From Streptomyces humicola (GTDB lineage Bacteria; Actinomycetota; Actinomycetes; Streptomycetales; Streptomycetaceae), in the NCBI RefSeq assembly GCF_024436035.1, contig NZ_JANFNG010000012.1:124001-188000 (forward strand): a stretch of DNA of 64,000 nucleotides. Reading direction: 5' to 3'. The position numbers were made by a program, and so were the translations under genes. Under the pieces are notes generated by a model. That model was not told where the DNA came from, did not search any database, and was given only the letters and a program-made list of their open reading frames with translations. Within the stretch, counting starts at the first letter, position 1; the number at the start of each line of letters is the position of its first letter. Below, piece by piece: positions 1-8,758 of the stretch.

Positions 1-3000
1 AACTGGTGGTCCTCCGGTCCCGCGACCTACAACAACGTCACCCTCGGTGCTCCGGGCCTGTTCACCGGCAGCCCGGAGACCGCCGCCTCGTTCAACGGCA
101 CCAGCTCATACGTGTCGCTGCCGTCCACCACGATCTACAGCGGCCAGCTCTCGGCGAACTTCTCCGTCGAGCTGTGGTTCAAGACCTCCACAGCCGGTGA
201 GACGCTATTCAGCTACCAGTCCACCGCGATCGGCACCACACCCTCGGGGAGCTACACCCCGGCCCTGTACGTCGGCTCCGACGGCCACCTGTACGGGCAG
301 TGGTGGGATGACCTCCTCTCACCCATGAAGTCACCTGGCACGGTCAACGACGGCAACTGGCACCAGGTCGTGCTCACCGTAAACACCGACGGCGAGCAGA
401 CGCTGAATCTGGACGGCAAACAGGCCGACACCCGCACCGGGCAGCAGCTGGACTTCACCGGCCAGTCCTACGTCTCCATCGGCGCCGGCTATTTGTCCGG
501 GGCCTGGCCCGCACTGCCGTCGAACAACCCGCAGGGCTACTTCAACGGCGAGATAGCCGAGGTCTCCACCTTCAACCAGGCCCTCAACTCCACCACGGTG
601 GCGGCGCAGTACGCCGCCCGCGGCACCTCCAACGGCGCCACCCCGGTCACTGCCGTTACCGTGACCGACCCGACGGGCAAGACGCTCACTTACCGGTATG
701 ACCCGGACAACGACTCCCGGCTGATATCGGTCACCAACGCGCTCGGCTACACCACCTCCTACAGCTACGACACCGGCGGCTTCCAGAACACCGTCACCGA
801 CCCGGACGGCAACTACACCGCCACCACCTACAACGCGCGCGGGGACGTGCTGTCGCGCACCACGAGCGACATGCACGGCGACACCACCACCAGCTACTGG
901 AACTACCCGGCGTCCGGCACCTACAGCGTGACCGACCCGCGCAACGACGAGCCCACCTCCTACGCCGACCCGCGCTCGGCCAGCTCCACCGATACCACCT
1001 ACGCCACCACCTACACCTACTCCTCGACCGGAGACCCGCTCACCACGACCAACCCGGACGGGGATGTCACCACCAAGACCTACACGGCGGGAACCGAGTC
1101 CGCGATCGGCGGCGGCACCGAACCGCCAGGTCTGACGGCTTCCGCCAAGGACGCAAACGGCAATACCACCACCTACGCGTACGACAGCTCAGGCGACCTT
1201 GCCCAGGTGACCTCGCCCTCAGGGCTGAAGACCACCTACACCTTTGACAATCTCGGCCGCCGCCTCACCCAGACACAAGTCTCGGACACCTACCCGAACG
1301 GCGTCACCACGAGCTACACCTACGACGCCCAGGACCGCATGGTCACCCAGACGGGACCGGCCACCACGGACGCCGTCACCGGCACCACCCACACCCCGCA
1401 GACCACCTACACCTACGACGCCGACGGCAACACCACCTCCAAGGCCGTCGCCGACACCACCGGCAAGGACGCCACCCGCACCACGAGCTGGACGTACAAC
1501 GCCTACAACCAGGAGGCCTCGGTCACCGACCCCGCGGGCCGCGAGACCACCTACGGCTACGACGCCTACGGCAACCGCACCTCGGAGACCGACCCGAACG
1601 GCAACGCCTATACCTACGCCTACTCGCCGACCGGTGAGCTGCTCACCACGACGCTGACCAACTACACCGGCGACCCGGAAAACCCTTCCTCGCCCACCTC
1701 CTTGGTGGTGGACTCCAAGGCGTACGACCCGGCTGGCTGGGTGGCCTCTGACACCGACTCGATGGGGCGGACCACCGACTACTACTACAACTGGAACCAC
1801 CAGCTCATTCAGAGCTTCCTGGCCAACTTCCACAATCCGGGCGGCTCCACCACCAAGGTCCTCGAGCAGGACGGCTACGACGCGGCCGGTCACCTGATCG
1901 AGCAGCAGAAGACCGCCGCGCTGATCGAAACCGACTACACCGTCGACCCGGCCGGCCGCACCACGAAGGCCACTTTCGACCCCTACGGCCTGGACAAGAC
2001 CACCGCCAACAGCTACGACGCGGACGGCAACCTCACCTCGAAGGCCGTCACCGAAGGCAGCACCACCGAGCAGACCGACTACGCCTACGACTCCCTCGGC
2101 GATGTCACTTCCCAGACCGTCCACGACGGCTCCACCAACCTCGTCACCACCAACACCTACGACGAGCTCGGGCAGCTGACCTCCACCACCGACCCGCGCG
2201 GCAACGTCTCCGGCGGCACCCCGACGAACTACACCACCTCTTACGCCTACGACGCTGCCGGCCACCGGAGCCAGGTCACCGCGCCGACGGTGAACGCGGA
2301 GACCGACGGGGGCACCCCGCAGCAGGTCCACCCGATCACGCTGTACGGCTACGACACCTTCGGTGACCAGACTTCGGTCGACAATCCTGACGGCGACATC
2401 ACCACCTTCACCTACGACGCGGACAGCGAGAAGGTCGCCACCTCCGACCCGGCCTACACCCCGCCCGGGTCCAGCACCGCCATCACCCCCACCACCACGC
2501 AGCAGTACAACGTGGCCGGTCAGGTCAGCCAGGTCACCGACGGCAACGGCAACACCACCAGCTACACCTACGACCAGCTCGGCGACCTCGCCCAGGCGGT
2601 CCAGCCCGCGGTGAACGGCACCTCGCCGACCACCCACACCACCTACGACACCGACGGCGAGAAGCTGTCCGTCACCGACCCCACCGGCGCGCAGACGACC
2701 ACCACCTACGACGACCTCGGCCGCACCCTCACCGTCAGCCAAGTCGTCCGCCAGCCCTCCACCACCACCGACACCACCACCTACGGTTACGACGACGCGA
2801 ACAACCGCACCTCGATAACCCTGCCCGGCGGCGAGAAGTCCACCGCCACCTACGACACCGCCGGTGACCAGCTCACCACCACCGACCCGCTGAACAACAC
2901 CACCACCAACACCTACGACCTCGACGGTCGGCTGACCAAGACCACCCTCCCGGACGGCACCGCCACCACCGACACCTACGACCTCGCCGGACACCTCACC

Positions 3001-6000
3001 GCAACGGCAAACCTCGATGCCACCGGCAAGACCCTGGCCACCACCGGTTACGGCTACGACCCGGCAGGCAACAAGACCTCCGTCACCGACCCCAACGGCA
3101 ACACCACCACCTACACCTACGACGCCACCAACCTCCTGACCCAGCAGACCGAACCCGTTACGGCCACTGCCTCGATCACCACCACCTTCGGCTACGACGC
3201 CGCCGGCAACCGCACCCGCTACACCGACGGCAACGGCAACGCCACCATCGCCACCTACAACACCCTCGGCCTGCCCGAATCCACCATCCAGCCGAGCACT
3301 CCGACATACCCCAACGCCTCGGACCGCACCACCACCATCGCCTACGACGCCGACAGCAACCCCACGACCGTGACCCGCCCCGGCGGCGTCACCGTCGCAG
3401 CCAGCTACGACGCCGACGGCCGCCTGACCAGCCAGGCCGGCAGCGGAGCGGAAGCCGCCACGGCCACGCGCAGTTTCGGCTACGACGCCGACGGCCGCAC
3501 CACCTCCGTCAGCGCACCCAACGGCACCGACACCTTCACCTACGACGACCGCGGAAAGCTGCTCTCCGCCTCCGGCCCCTCCGGCACCGCCAGCTACGCC
3601 TACACCGCCGACGGCCAGATCGCCTCACGCACCGACAAGGCCGGAAGCACCAGCTACACCTACGACACCGACGGCCGCCTGGCCACCGCCACCGACCCGC
3701 TGACCAACGCCACCCTCACCTACAGCTACAACAACACCAGCCAGGTCACCGGCATCGCCTACGGCGGCAGCGCCGCCGGCCAGTCCTTCGGCTACGACCC
3801 GCAGCACCGGCTGACCAGCGACACTCTCACCGCCCCGGGCGGCACCACCGAAGCATCGATCGCCTACGGCTACGACGCCGATAGCCACGTCACCAACCAG
3901 ACCACCACCGGCACCGCCGCAGCCGCCGCCAACACCTATACCTACGACGACTCCGGTCGCCTCGCCTCCTGGAACAACGGCACCACCACCACCTACGGCT
4001 ACGACAACGCCGGCAACCGCACCAGCGTCACCACCGGCTCCACCACCACCAACTCCACCTACAACGCCCGTGACGAGCTGACCTCCAGCACCAACGGCGC
4101 CACGACCACCGACTACAGCTACACCGCCCGCGGCACCCTCTCCTCGGTCACAGGCGGCTCCACCACCGAAAACCTCACCTACGACGCCTTCGACCAACTC
4201 GCCACCGACGGCACCACCAGCTACACCCACGACGCCATCGGCCGCCTCGCCACCGCAGGCAGCAACACCTTCACCTACAACGACACCAGCAACACCGTCG
4301 TGTCCGACGGCACCGACACCTACGACCGAGGACCCGACGGGTCAATCCTCAGCGTCAGCAACGCAAGCGGCGCAGCCCTCGCCTTCACCGACCAGCACGA
4401 CGACCTGACCGCCACCTTCACCCCCACCGGCACCACCCTCGTCGGCTCGGTTGCCTACAACCCCTACGGCCAGAGCATCGCCACCACCGGCACCCAGCAC
4501 GACCTCGGCTACCAAGGCGGCTGGACCGATCCCACGACCAACCGCGTCGCCACCGCCAGCCGCTGGTACGACCCGGCCACCGGCAACTTCACCAGCCAAG
4601 ACCCCACCAACCAACCCCCCACCCCCTCCGTCAACGCCAACCCCTACACCTACGCCAACGACGACCCCACCGACGGCACGGACCCCACCGGACACGGCTT
4701 CTGGTCTTCGCTGGGAGGGCTGTTGGCGGATGCGGACCCGTTGTTCATACCGGGCGATCTCTACCAGCTATGGCAGGACGTCTCCGGAACTCCGGTGGAG
4801 GACGACTCCTGCACGGGCCTGTACGGAGTGGACTGCAGCCAGGCATTTGGAGTGCAGCAGGCGCCGGCCGTGACTGGCCTCGTCTACACCGGGGGCAACG
4901 ACTACTCCACCGGCGGTGACTCCTACGCAACACCGATCTCCGACGGCAGCGGCTACTACGGAGATGGATACGGCGACGGCTACGGGGACGGCTCCTCCGG
5001 ATACGGCAACGGTGGCGGTGGCTCCTACCAGCCGGTCGCCCCGCCCCCGCCTCCGCCGCCGACCGCGCTGATGGGCCTGGGCGAGTACCCAGGGGCTCGC
5101 CCCAGCGGCCAGGTTGACCACGCCAGTTCCTTGGTCAACCCCTGGGACGCGCTACGGCACGACGCGAAGCTGATCGGCACCCTCGGAAGCCTGTTCGACT
5201 CGAGCTATCAGCCCACCTCCAACGGCACCCCTGGCCAGAACGCAAACTCAGGCGGACTCGGCGGCGCCGGCGGCATCTTCGACTTCCTTTACCACGCATC
5301 CGGTGTATCGGACGTCGTCGACTGCGCCACCAACCCCACCTGGGGAAGCTGCGCTCAGGCCGCCGGCATGGTCGCCCTCACTATCGGCACCGGCGGCGAA
5401 GACGAAGTCGCCCTCCTCGGCGAAGGAGCACTAGAAGACGGCGCCGACCAAGGCGTGACCGACGCGATGGAAAGCGCATGCAGCTTCGCGCCGTCGACTC
5501 CCGTTCTGCTGGCCGATGGCAAGACCAAGCCCATCAGCAAGATCAAGCCAGGCGACCAAGTAGCGACCGGAAACCCCTCGACCGGCAAGCATCAAGGTTC
5601 ACAAACGGTAACGGCCCGAGTCGTCCACCACGACAACGACCTCGTCGACCTCACCATCCAAACCAGCTCCCACGACACGAGCGTCATCCACACCACCGCG
5701 AACCATCCCTTCTGGGATGACACCCTCCATGCGTGGGTCACGGCCGGAAACCTCAAGCCCGGTCAGAGCCTCGAGACCGCAAGCAACCACCACGTCCAGG
5801 TCATCGCCGTCCGCGCCCATCCTGGCGCTGCGGACATGGACAACCTGAGCGTCCAGCAACTGCACACGTACTATGTCCTCGCCGGCGCCACTCCGGTACT
5901 CGTACACAACGACGCATGCACTCTGCGGCCGGGTTTCGAACCGACTGAAGGTCGTGGTGGGGCCCCTGGTTCTCGGGCAGGAAAGAACTTCACGCCGGCG

Positions 6001-6252
6001 GGCAAGGATGAGGTGATTCAACGCAATGCTTACGATCAACCCGATGGAATCGCTCGATGCGCCAATCCGGAATGCAGCGTTGAGCTCCAAGTTCCGGTGA
6101 AATCTCAACGTGGGGTGACCCCTGACCCCAGAGAGGCGCAAGTGGATCACCAAGACCCCAGGTCGCTTGGTGGCTCAGGTGATCCCAGCAACGGGCAAGC
6201 GTTGTGTAGAGTGTGCAACAGGCAGAAGAGTGACGGCCCACAGCTTTGGTAG
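1..6252 (+). CDS. LamG-RHS polymorphic toxin with Hint domain and HNH nuclease tip (5' partial)
   Basis: The reading frame is open from the first base, so the N-terminus lies outside the window; at least 2083 residues remain. Counting from base 1, residues 1 to about 215 look like a LamG/concanavalin-type domain. From there to about 1560 are YD/RHS repeats (YTYDADGN-like), closing with an RHS-core signature ending DPTGH near 1561. A Gly/Tyr/Pro-rich linker follows. Residues 1827-1970 form a Hint (intein-like) pretoxin domain starting at a Cys (CSFAPSTPVLL) and ending VLVHN, the usual self-cleavage boundary. The last about 113 residues carry a CxxxxC pair (2020/2025), a DH pair (2049-2050) and a CRVCN...K segment near the end, typical of HNH nucleases. 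By family knowledge RHS proteins form a shell around a C-terminal toxin used against competitors. The nuclease activity is inferred. The next gene is its probable immunity protein. Confidence 0.93.
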   Translation, partial: NWWSSGPATYNNVTLGAPGLFTGSPETAASFNGTSSYVSLPSTTIYSGQLSANFSVELWFKTSTAGETLFSYQSTAIGTTPSGSYTPALYVGSDGHLYGQWWDDLLSPMKSPGTVNDGNWHQVVLTVNTDGEQTLNLDGKQADTRTGQQLDFTGQSYVSIGAGYLSGAWPALPSNNPQGYFNGEIAEVSTFNQALNSTTVAAQYAARGTSNGATPVTAVTVTDPTGKTLTYRYDPDNDSRLISVTNALGYTTSYSYDTGGFQNTVTDPDGNYTATTYNARGDVLSRTTSDMHGDTTTSYWNYPASGTYSVTDPRNDEPTSYADPRSASSTDTTYATTYTYSSTGDPLTTTNPDGDVTTKTYTAGTESAIGGGTEPPGLTASAKDANGNTTTYAYDSSGDLAQVTSPSGLKTTYTFDNLGRRLTQTQVSDTYPNGVTTSYTYDAQDRMVTQTGPATTDAVTGTTHTPQTTYTYDADGNTTSKAVADTTGKDATRTTSWTYNAYNQEASVTDPAGRETTYGYDAYGNRTSETDPNGNAYTYAYSPTGELLTTTLTNYTGDPENPSSPTSLVVDSKAYDPAGWVASDTDSMGRTTDYYYNWNHQLIQSFLANFHNPGGSTTKVLEQDGYDAAGHLIEQQKTAALIETDYTVDPAGRTTKATFDPYGLDKTTANSYDADGNLTSKAVTEGSTTEQTDYAYDSLGDVTSQTVHDGSTNLVTTNTYDELGQLTSTTDPRGNVSGGTPTNYTTSYAYDAAGHRSQVTAPTVNAETDGGTPQQVHPITLYGYDTFGDQTSVDNPDGDITTFTYDADSEKVATSDPAYTPPGSSTAITPTTTQQYNVAGQVSQVTDGNGNTTSYTYDQLGDLAQAVQPAVNGTSPTTHTTYDTDGEKLSVTDPTGAQTTTTYDDLGRTLTVSQVVRQPSTTTDTTTYGYDDANNRTSITLPGGEKSTATYDTAGDQLTTTDPLNNTTTNTYDLDGRLTKTTLPDGTATTDTYDLAGHLTATANLDATGKTLATTGYGYDPAGNKTSVTDPNGNTTTYTYDATNLLTQQTEPVTATASITTTFGYDAAGNRTRYTDGNGNATIATYNTLGLPESTIQPSTPTYPNASDRTTTIAYDADSNPTTVTRPGGVTVAASYDADGRLTSQAGSGAEAATATRSFGYDADGRTTSVSAPNGTDTFTYDDRGKLLSASGPSGTASYAYTADGQIASRTDKAGSTSYTYDTDGRLATATDPLTNATLTYSYNNTSQVTGIAYGGSAAGQSFGYDPQHRLTSDTLTAPGGTTEASIAYGYDADSHVTNQTTTGTAAAAANTYTYDDSGRLASWNNGTTTTYGYDNAGNRTSVTTGSTTTNSTYNARDELTSSTNGATTTDYSYTARGTLSSVTGGSTTENLTYDAFDQLATDGTTSYTHDAIGRLATAGSNTFTYNDTSNTVVSDGTDTYDRGPDGSILSVSNASGAALAFTDQHDDLTATFTPTGTTLVGSVAYNPYGQSIATTGTQHDLGYQGGWTDPTTNRVATASRWYDPATGNFTSQDPTNQPPTPSVNANPYTYANDDPTDGTDPTGHGFWSSLGGLLADADPLFIPGDLYQLWQDVSGTPVEDDSCTGLYGVDCSQAFGVQQAPAVTGLVYTGGNDYSTGGDSYATPISDGSGYYGDGYGDGYGDGSSGYGNGGGGSYQPVAPPPPPPPTALMGLGEYPGARPSGQVDHASSLVNPWDALRHDAKLIGTLGSLFDSSYQPTSNGTPGQNANSGGLGGAGGIFDFLYHASGVSDVVDCATNPTWGSCAQAAGMVALTIGTGGEDEVALLGEGALEDGADQGVTDAMESACSFAPSTPVLLADGKTKPISKIKPGDQVATGNPSTGKHQGSQTVTARVVHHDNDLVDLTIQTSSHDTSVIHTTANHPFWDDTLHAWVTAGNLKPGQSLETASNHHVQVIAVRAHPGAADMDNLSVQQLHTYYVLAGATPVLVHNDACTLRPGFEPTEGRGGAPGSRAGKNFTPAGKDEVIQRNAYDQPDGIARCANPECSVELQVPVKSQRGVTPDPREAQVDHQDPRSLGGSGDPSNGQALCRVCNRQKSDGPQLW

Positions 6253-6274
6253 GTGGGGACGGGAGCAGTGAGTA

Positions 6275-6754
6275 GTGACGCGGCGCGATTCGACTGTAAT
6301 TCACATTCGCTTGCATCGAGACGGAAATTGGCCCCCCTTTAATTCAGAGGAAGTGGAGGCAGTAGAAGTCGGAGACCACAAATACAGGCTCGAGTCTCCT
6401 CCTTCCTTCGCCCGACGGTTGGCAGTAGGTGATGTAGTTCGGGTGGCCCACCACGGTTCCTCGCAGGGTCTGTGGGTGGAAGAGGTGCTTGAGTGGGGCG
6501 GCCACTCAACAATCCAGGTCATCACCTTCAAGGTCGCCGGTCGCGATGTCGAGAAGGAGCTGAAGGACGGTGCTGCCTCATTGAACTGCTCAATAAAGCA
6601 GACGTCACTCGAAGGCCTGTTCTCGATCGACGTTCCCGGTGGCGTGGGCTATGCGCCTCTAAGGGAGTTCTTGGAACGTGGCACAAAGTGCGGACTGTGG
6701 GATTATCAGGAGGCCGCTATTTCCCGAATTCACGACGATGGATTTGGTCGGTAG
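6275..6754 (+). CDS. DUF4265 protein, probable immunity protein for the RHS nuclease
   Basis: A 159-residue soluble protein with a GTG start 22 bp after the toxin stop. It has features I associate with DUF4265: an early NWPPF segment, VEVGDHKYRLESPPSFAR, then GDVVRV, GHSTIQVI and a late VGYAPLREFLERG. No signal peptide or membrane segment is visible, so it should act in the cytoplasm. Position directly behind a toxin tip is the standard place for the cognate immunity gene, and DUF4265 genes are often found next to polymorphic toxins. That it neutralises this HNH tip is inferred from position. Its last bases overlap the start of the next, decayed gene. Confidence 0.8.
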   Translation: MTRRDSTVIHIRLHRDGNWPPFNSEEVEAVEVGDHKYRLESPPSFARRLAVGDVVRVAHHGSSQGLWVEEVLEWGGHSTIQVITFKVAGRDVEKELKDGAASLNCSIKQTSLEGLFSIDVPGGVGYAPLREFLERGTKCGLWDYQEAAISRIHDDGFGR

Positions 6755-7365
6755 AGATCTTCCTCGCCTCGCCAGCCAGATTGCAGACGTGGGCTCAACA
6801 GATAACGACGTCTCAGCCCGAGCTACTGCAGCGATTTATGCCAGTCGGTGGCGACAGCGAAGCCACCTGGAAGATCGCTGCACCGCCGACTGCCTGCGCT
6901 TGACTGTTCCGCACCTGGTCGCGTTCATCGAGGGCGGGGAGCTGCCCGAGCCTGCGGTGCCCGAGACCCGGTGGGAGTGGCGCGAGCGGCTGCCCATCCT
7001 GTCCACCCTGCTCGGCTACTTCCATCAGGACGCCGACGCTGATCATCCCGGCGCCGACGGTGGAGGGTACCCGGACTACGAGGCCATCGTCGCGGACTAC
7101 TTCGCCACCACTGGGAGTACCAGGCCGCCGCCGCGGTCGCCGAGATCAGCGAACTGCTGGAGATGTGCCTGCAGGAGGCCCAACTTGCCAAGGCCATGAC
7201 CGCACTCGGCGCTGGGCTGCTCCTGCCTCCGGGGTTGTCACAGGGGGCTGGCTGTCGGCGATGGCCGGATACCTGACCCGGCGTCTGATAGAGGCGGGCT
7301 ACCAGCGTCCGGAAGGGCCGAACCCCGCCTACCCGCTGGACGACAAGCGCGCGTTCACGCAGTGA
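6738..7365 (+). pseudogene. CdiI-type immunity protein, frameshifted
   Basis: From the ATG at 6738 one frame reads MDLVGRDLPRLASQ... and then SARATAAIYASRW, TADCLRLTVPHLVAFIEGG and LLGYFHQDADAD, a layout I recognise from contact-dependent-inhibition immunity proteins (the LxGxYFHQD core is characteristic). Near 7112 the family-like sequence moves to another frame (HWEYQAAAAVAEISELLEMC), and near 7240 it moves again (GGWLSAMAGYLTRRLIEAG), ending at 7365. Two frameshifts make it a likely pseudogene unless they are assembly errors. Its place behind the DUF4265 gene fits an array of spare immunity genes that often trails an RHS toxin. Family assignment is moderate, by pattern only. Confidence 0.55.
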
Positions 7366-7369
7366 CGCC

Positions 7370-7870
7370 ATGGCGAAGAAGCAAGCTCCGCTGAAGAACC
7401 GGCCTGGCCCGGCGCCTGACCACCCCAAATGTAGGCGTGGTGGCCGCGGCACTGCGACCGGCGGACGAAGACCGATCCTTGTTCGACGTCTGCTGGGAGG
7501 TCCTGAACCCGGTCTGCCCCTTGGCCCTCGCGGATGCTGACGAGCTGACCGAGCGCCTCACCGATCGGCCCCGTTCGGGTTGGACCAGGCCACTGGTTGG
7601 GTCGCCGGCATCCTCGGCACCGGACTCTCCTACCCATCCAGCAGTGACCCGCCCACCGACCCGAGGCTGCGGGCCCTGCAAGACGAGGTGATCGCGGCAC
7701 TCGGGCCGGAGACGGTGTGGTACGCCAACGGCGACCATCCGCTGTCGTCTCTCCGCCCGTGCCGGTCGGAGCGTTGCTGGAGCCCGATCACCCGCGCGAC
7801 GATCGACCTCGTGGTCGCCGCGCGGGGCAACGGGTTCGACCTCGTACTGGCGCGGGTCGACGAGGCCTGA
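7370..7870 (+). pseudogene. decayed gene of unknown function
   Basis: An ATG at 7370 opens MAKKQAPLKNRPG..., and protein-like sequence then continues in a second frame (VVAAALRPADEDRSLFDVCWE..., ending about 7575) and a third (GWVAGILGTGLSYPSS, RLRALQDEVIAALGPETVW, and a final ATIDLVVAARGNGFDLVLARVDEA to 7870). Third-position GC and protein-like composition follow these segments through two frame changes, which suggests a single degenerated gene. I do not recognise the family. Being downstream of toxin and immunity genes it may be another cargo gene of that locus, but that is only positional. Confidence 0.4.
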
Positions 7871-8758
7871 GGCCCGGCCGCGGACACATGGTCGTGCTCT
7901 TCGAGCCGTTTCCGGTGTCTACACCGCCGAGTCGGGATACGTGACGACGACGTAGCTGGTCAGGGATGGGACGGGGGCTGGCGGGCGGTCCGTCCGCATG
8001 CTGGATCCGTGCTGGATCGTGTCCCGATACGGCCGATGGATGCAGGTCGTAGCGGAGTCGTTGATGTTCCGCTTCAACGTTTAATGCCTGTCCGGCGTCC
8101 CTCGATAGGGAGAAGTCGCAGGTCAAGGGCGGTGGGTGGAGGCGTCATGGACGGTATTCGCTGCGTTCCGCAGAACGTTGTGGCTGGATTCTGCGGGATG
8201 ATCTGACGTCACGTCAGTCAAATTTGCGCAGGTCGGGACGTTGTTGTTGGTGCCGCTACGGCATGTTCGGAATACGGACGCTGGATTCTTGCTGGATGGG
8301 CGTGATCTCCAAAAGGTCCACTTTCGGGCCGCTCTCCGGGGCAAGGGCGCTGGAGGGGGTCGGTCTGGAATGACCAGCCGTCGTAGGTCTGGGAACCGCC
8401 CAGCGGCTGCGGCTGCGCGGTTTGCCCCGGGAGCGGGTCCTCGACCTGCTCCCGGGGAGGGGACGTTGCGCTCACACGTGCGTGAGTTGCCTTTTCCTAT
8501 AGGTAGGGGCGGCTTCGTTGCCGTGGGTTGTCTGAGCTCGCTCGCCGCCCTGCAGCCGCAGGCCGCCCGGTTTACGTAGTGCGTTTTTGTGACCGGACAC
8601 CGGGAGGCTGGCCGTTCCATTGCTGGCGCCGCCGGGTCTGGCCGGTAGGGCAGGCCGCAGAGGTCTTCGGACGTTCTCGATGCCCTCGTCGGCGAGCGCG
8701 GTGTGGAAGTCGGCCGGGTAGACACGTTGCGGTCCCGGAGGGGTGGATCCGGTTCCCG
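7871..8758. other. long gene-free stretch carrying short repeat elements
   Basis: No frame here gives a convincing protein; the open frames are GC-rich by-products. The stretch holds three copies or partial copies of a GCTGGAT...GCTGGAT motif (about 8000, 8183 and 8279). The middle one is followed by the palindrome CTGACG-TCA-CGTCAG. The part nearest 8758 lies downstream of the minus-strand CHAT gene and shows no clear T-rich terminator. Confidence 0.5.
8183..8217. repeat. GCTGGAT + CTGACG-N3-CGTCAG element, copy 1
   Basis: GCTGGATTCTGCGGGAT is followed after a few bases by a perfect 15-base dyad with 6-bp arms and a 3-base centre at 8203-8217. The same arrangement, diverged, is found twice near 37.65-37.76 kb. 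It lies outside any gene. It could be a repressor or activator site, or a small dispersed repeat. Confidence 0.5.

Noticed and set aside
1219-2994. 591-codon minus-strand frame opposite the RHS repeats
   Set aside because: It mirrors the strongly periodic, GC-biased RHS codons; its Val/Gly-only composition has no protein features.
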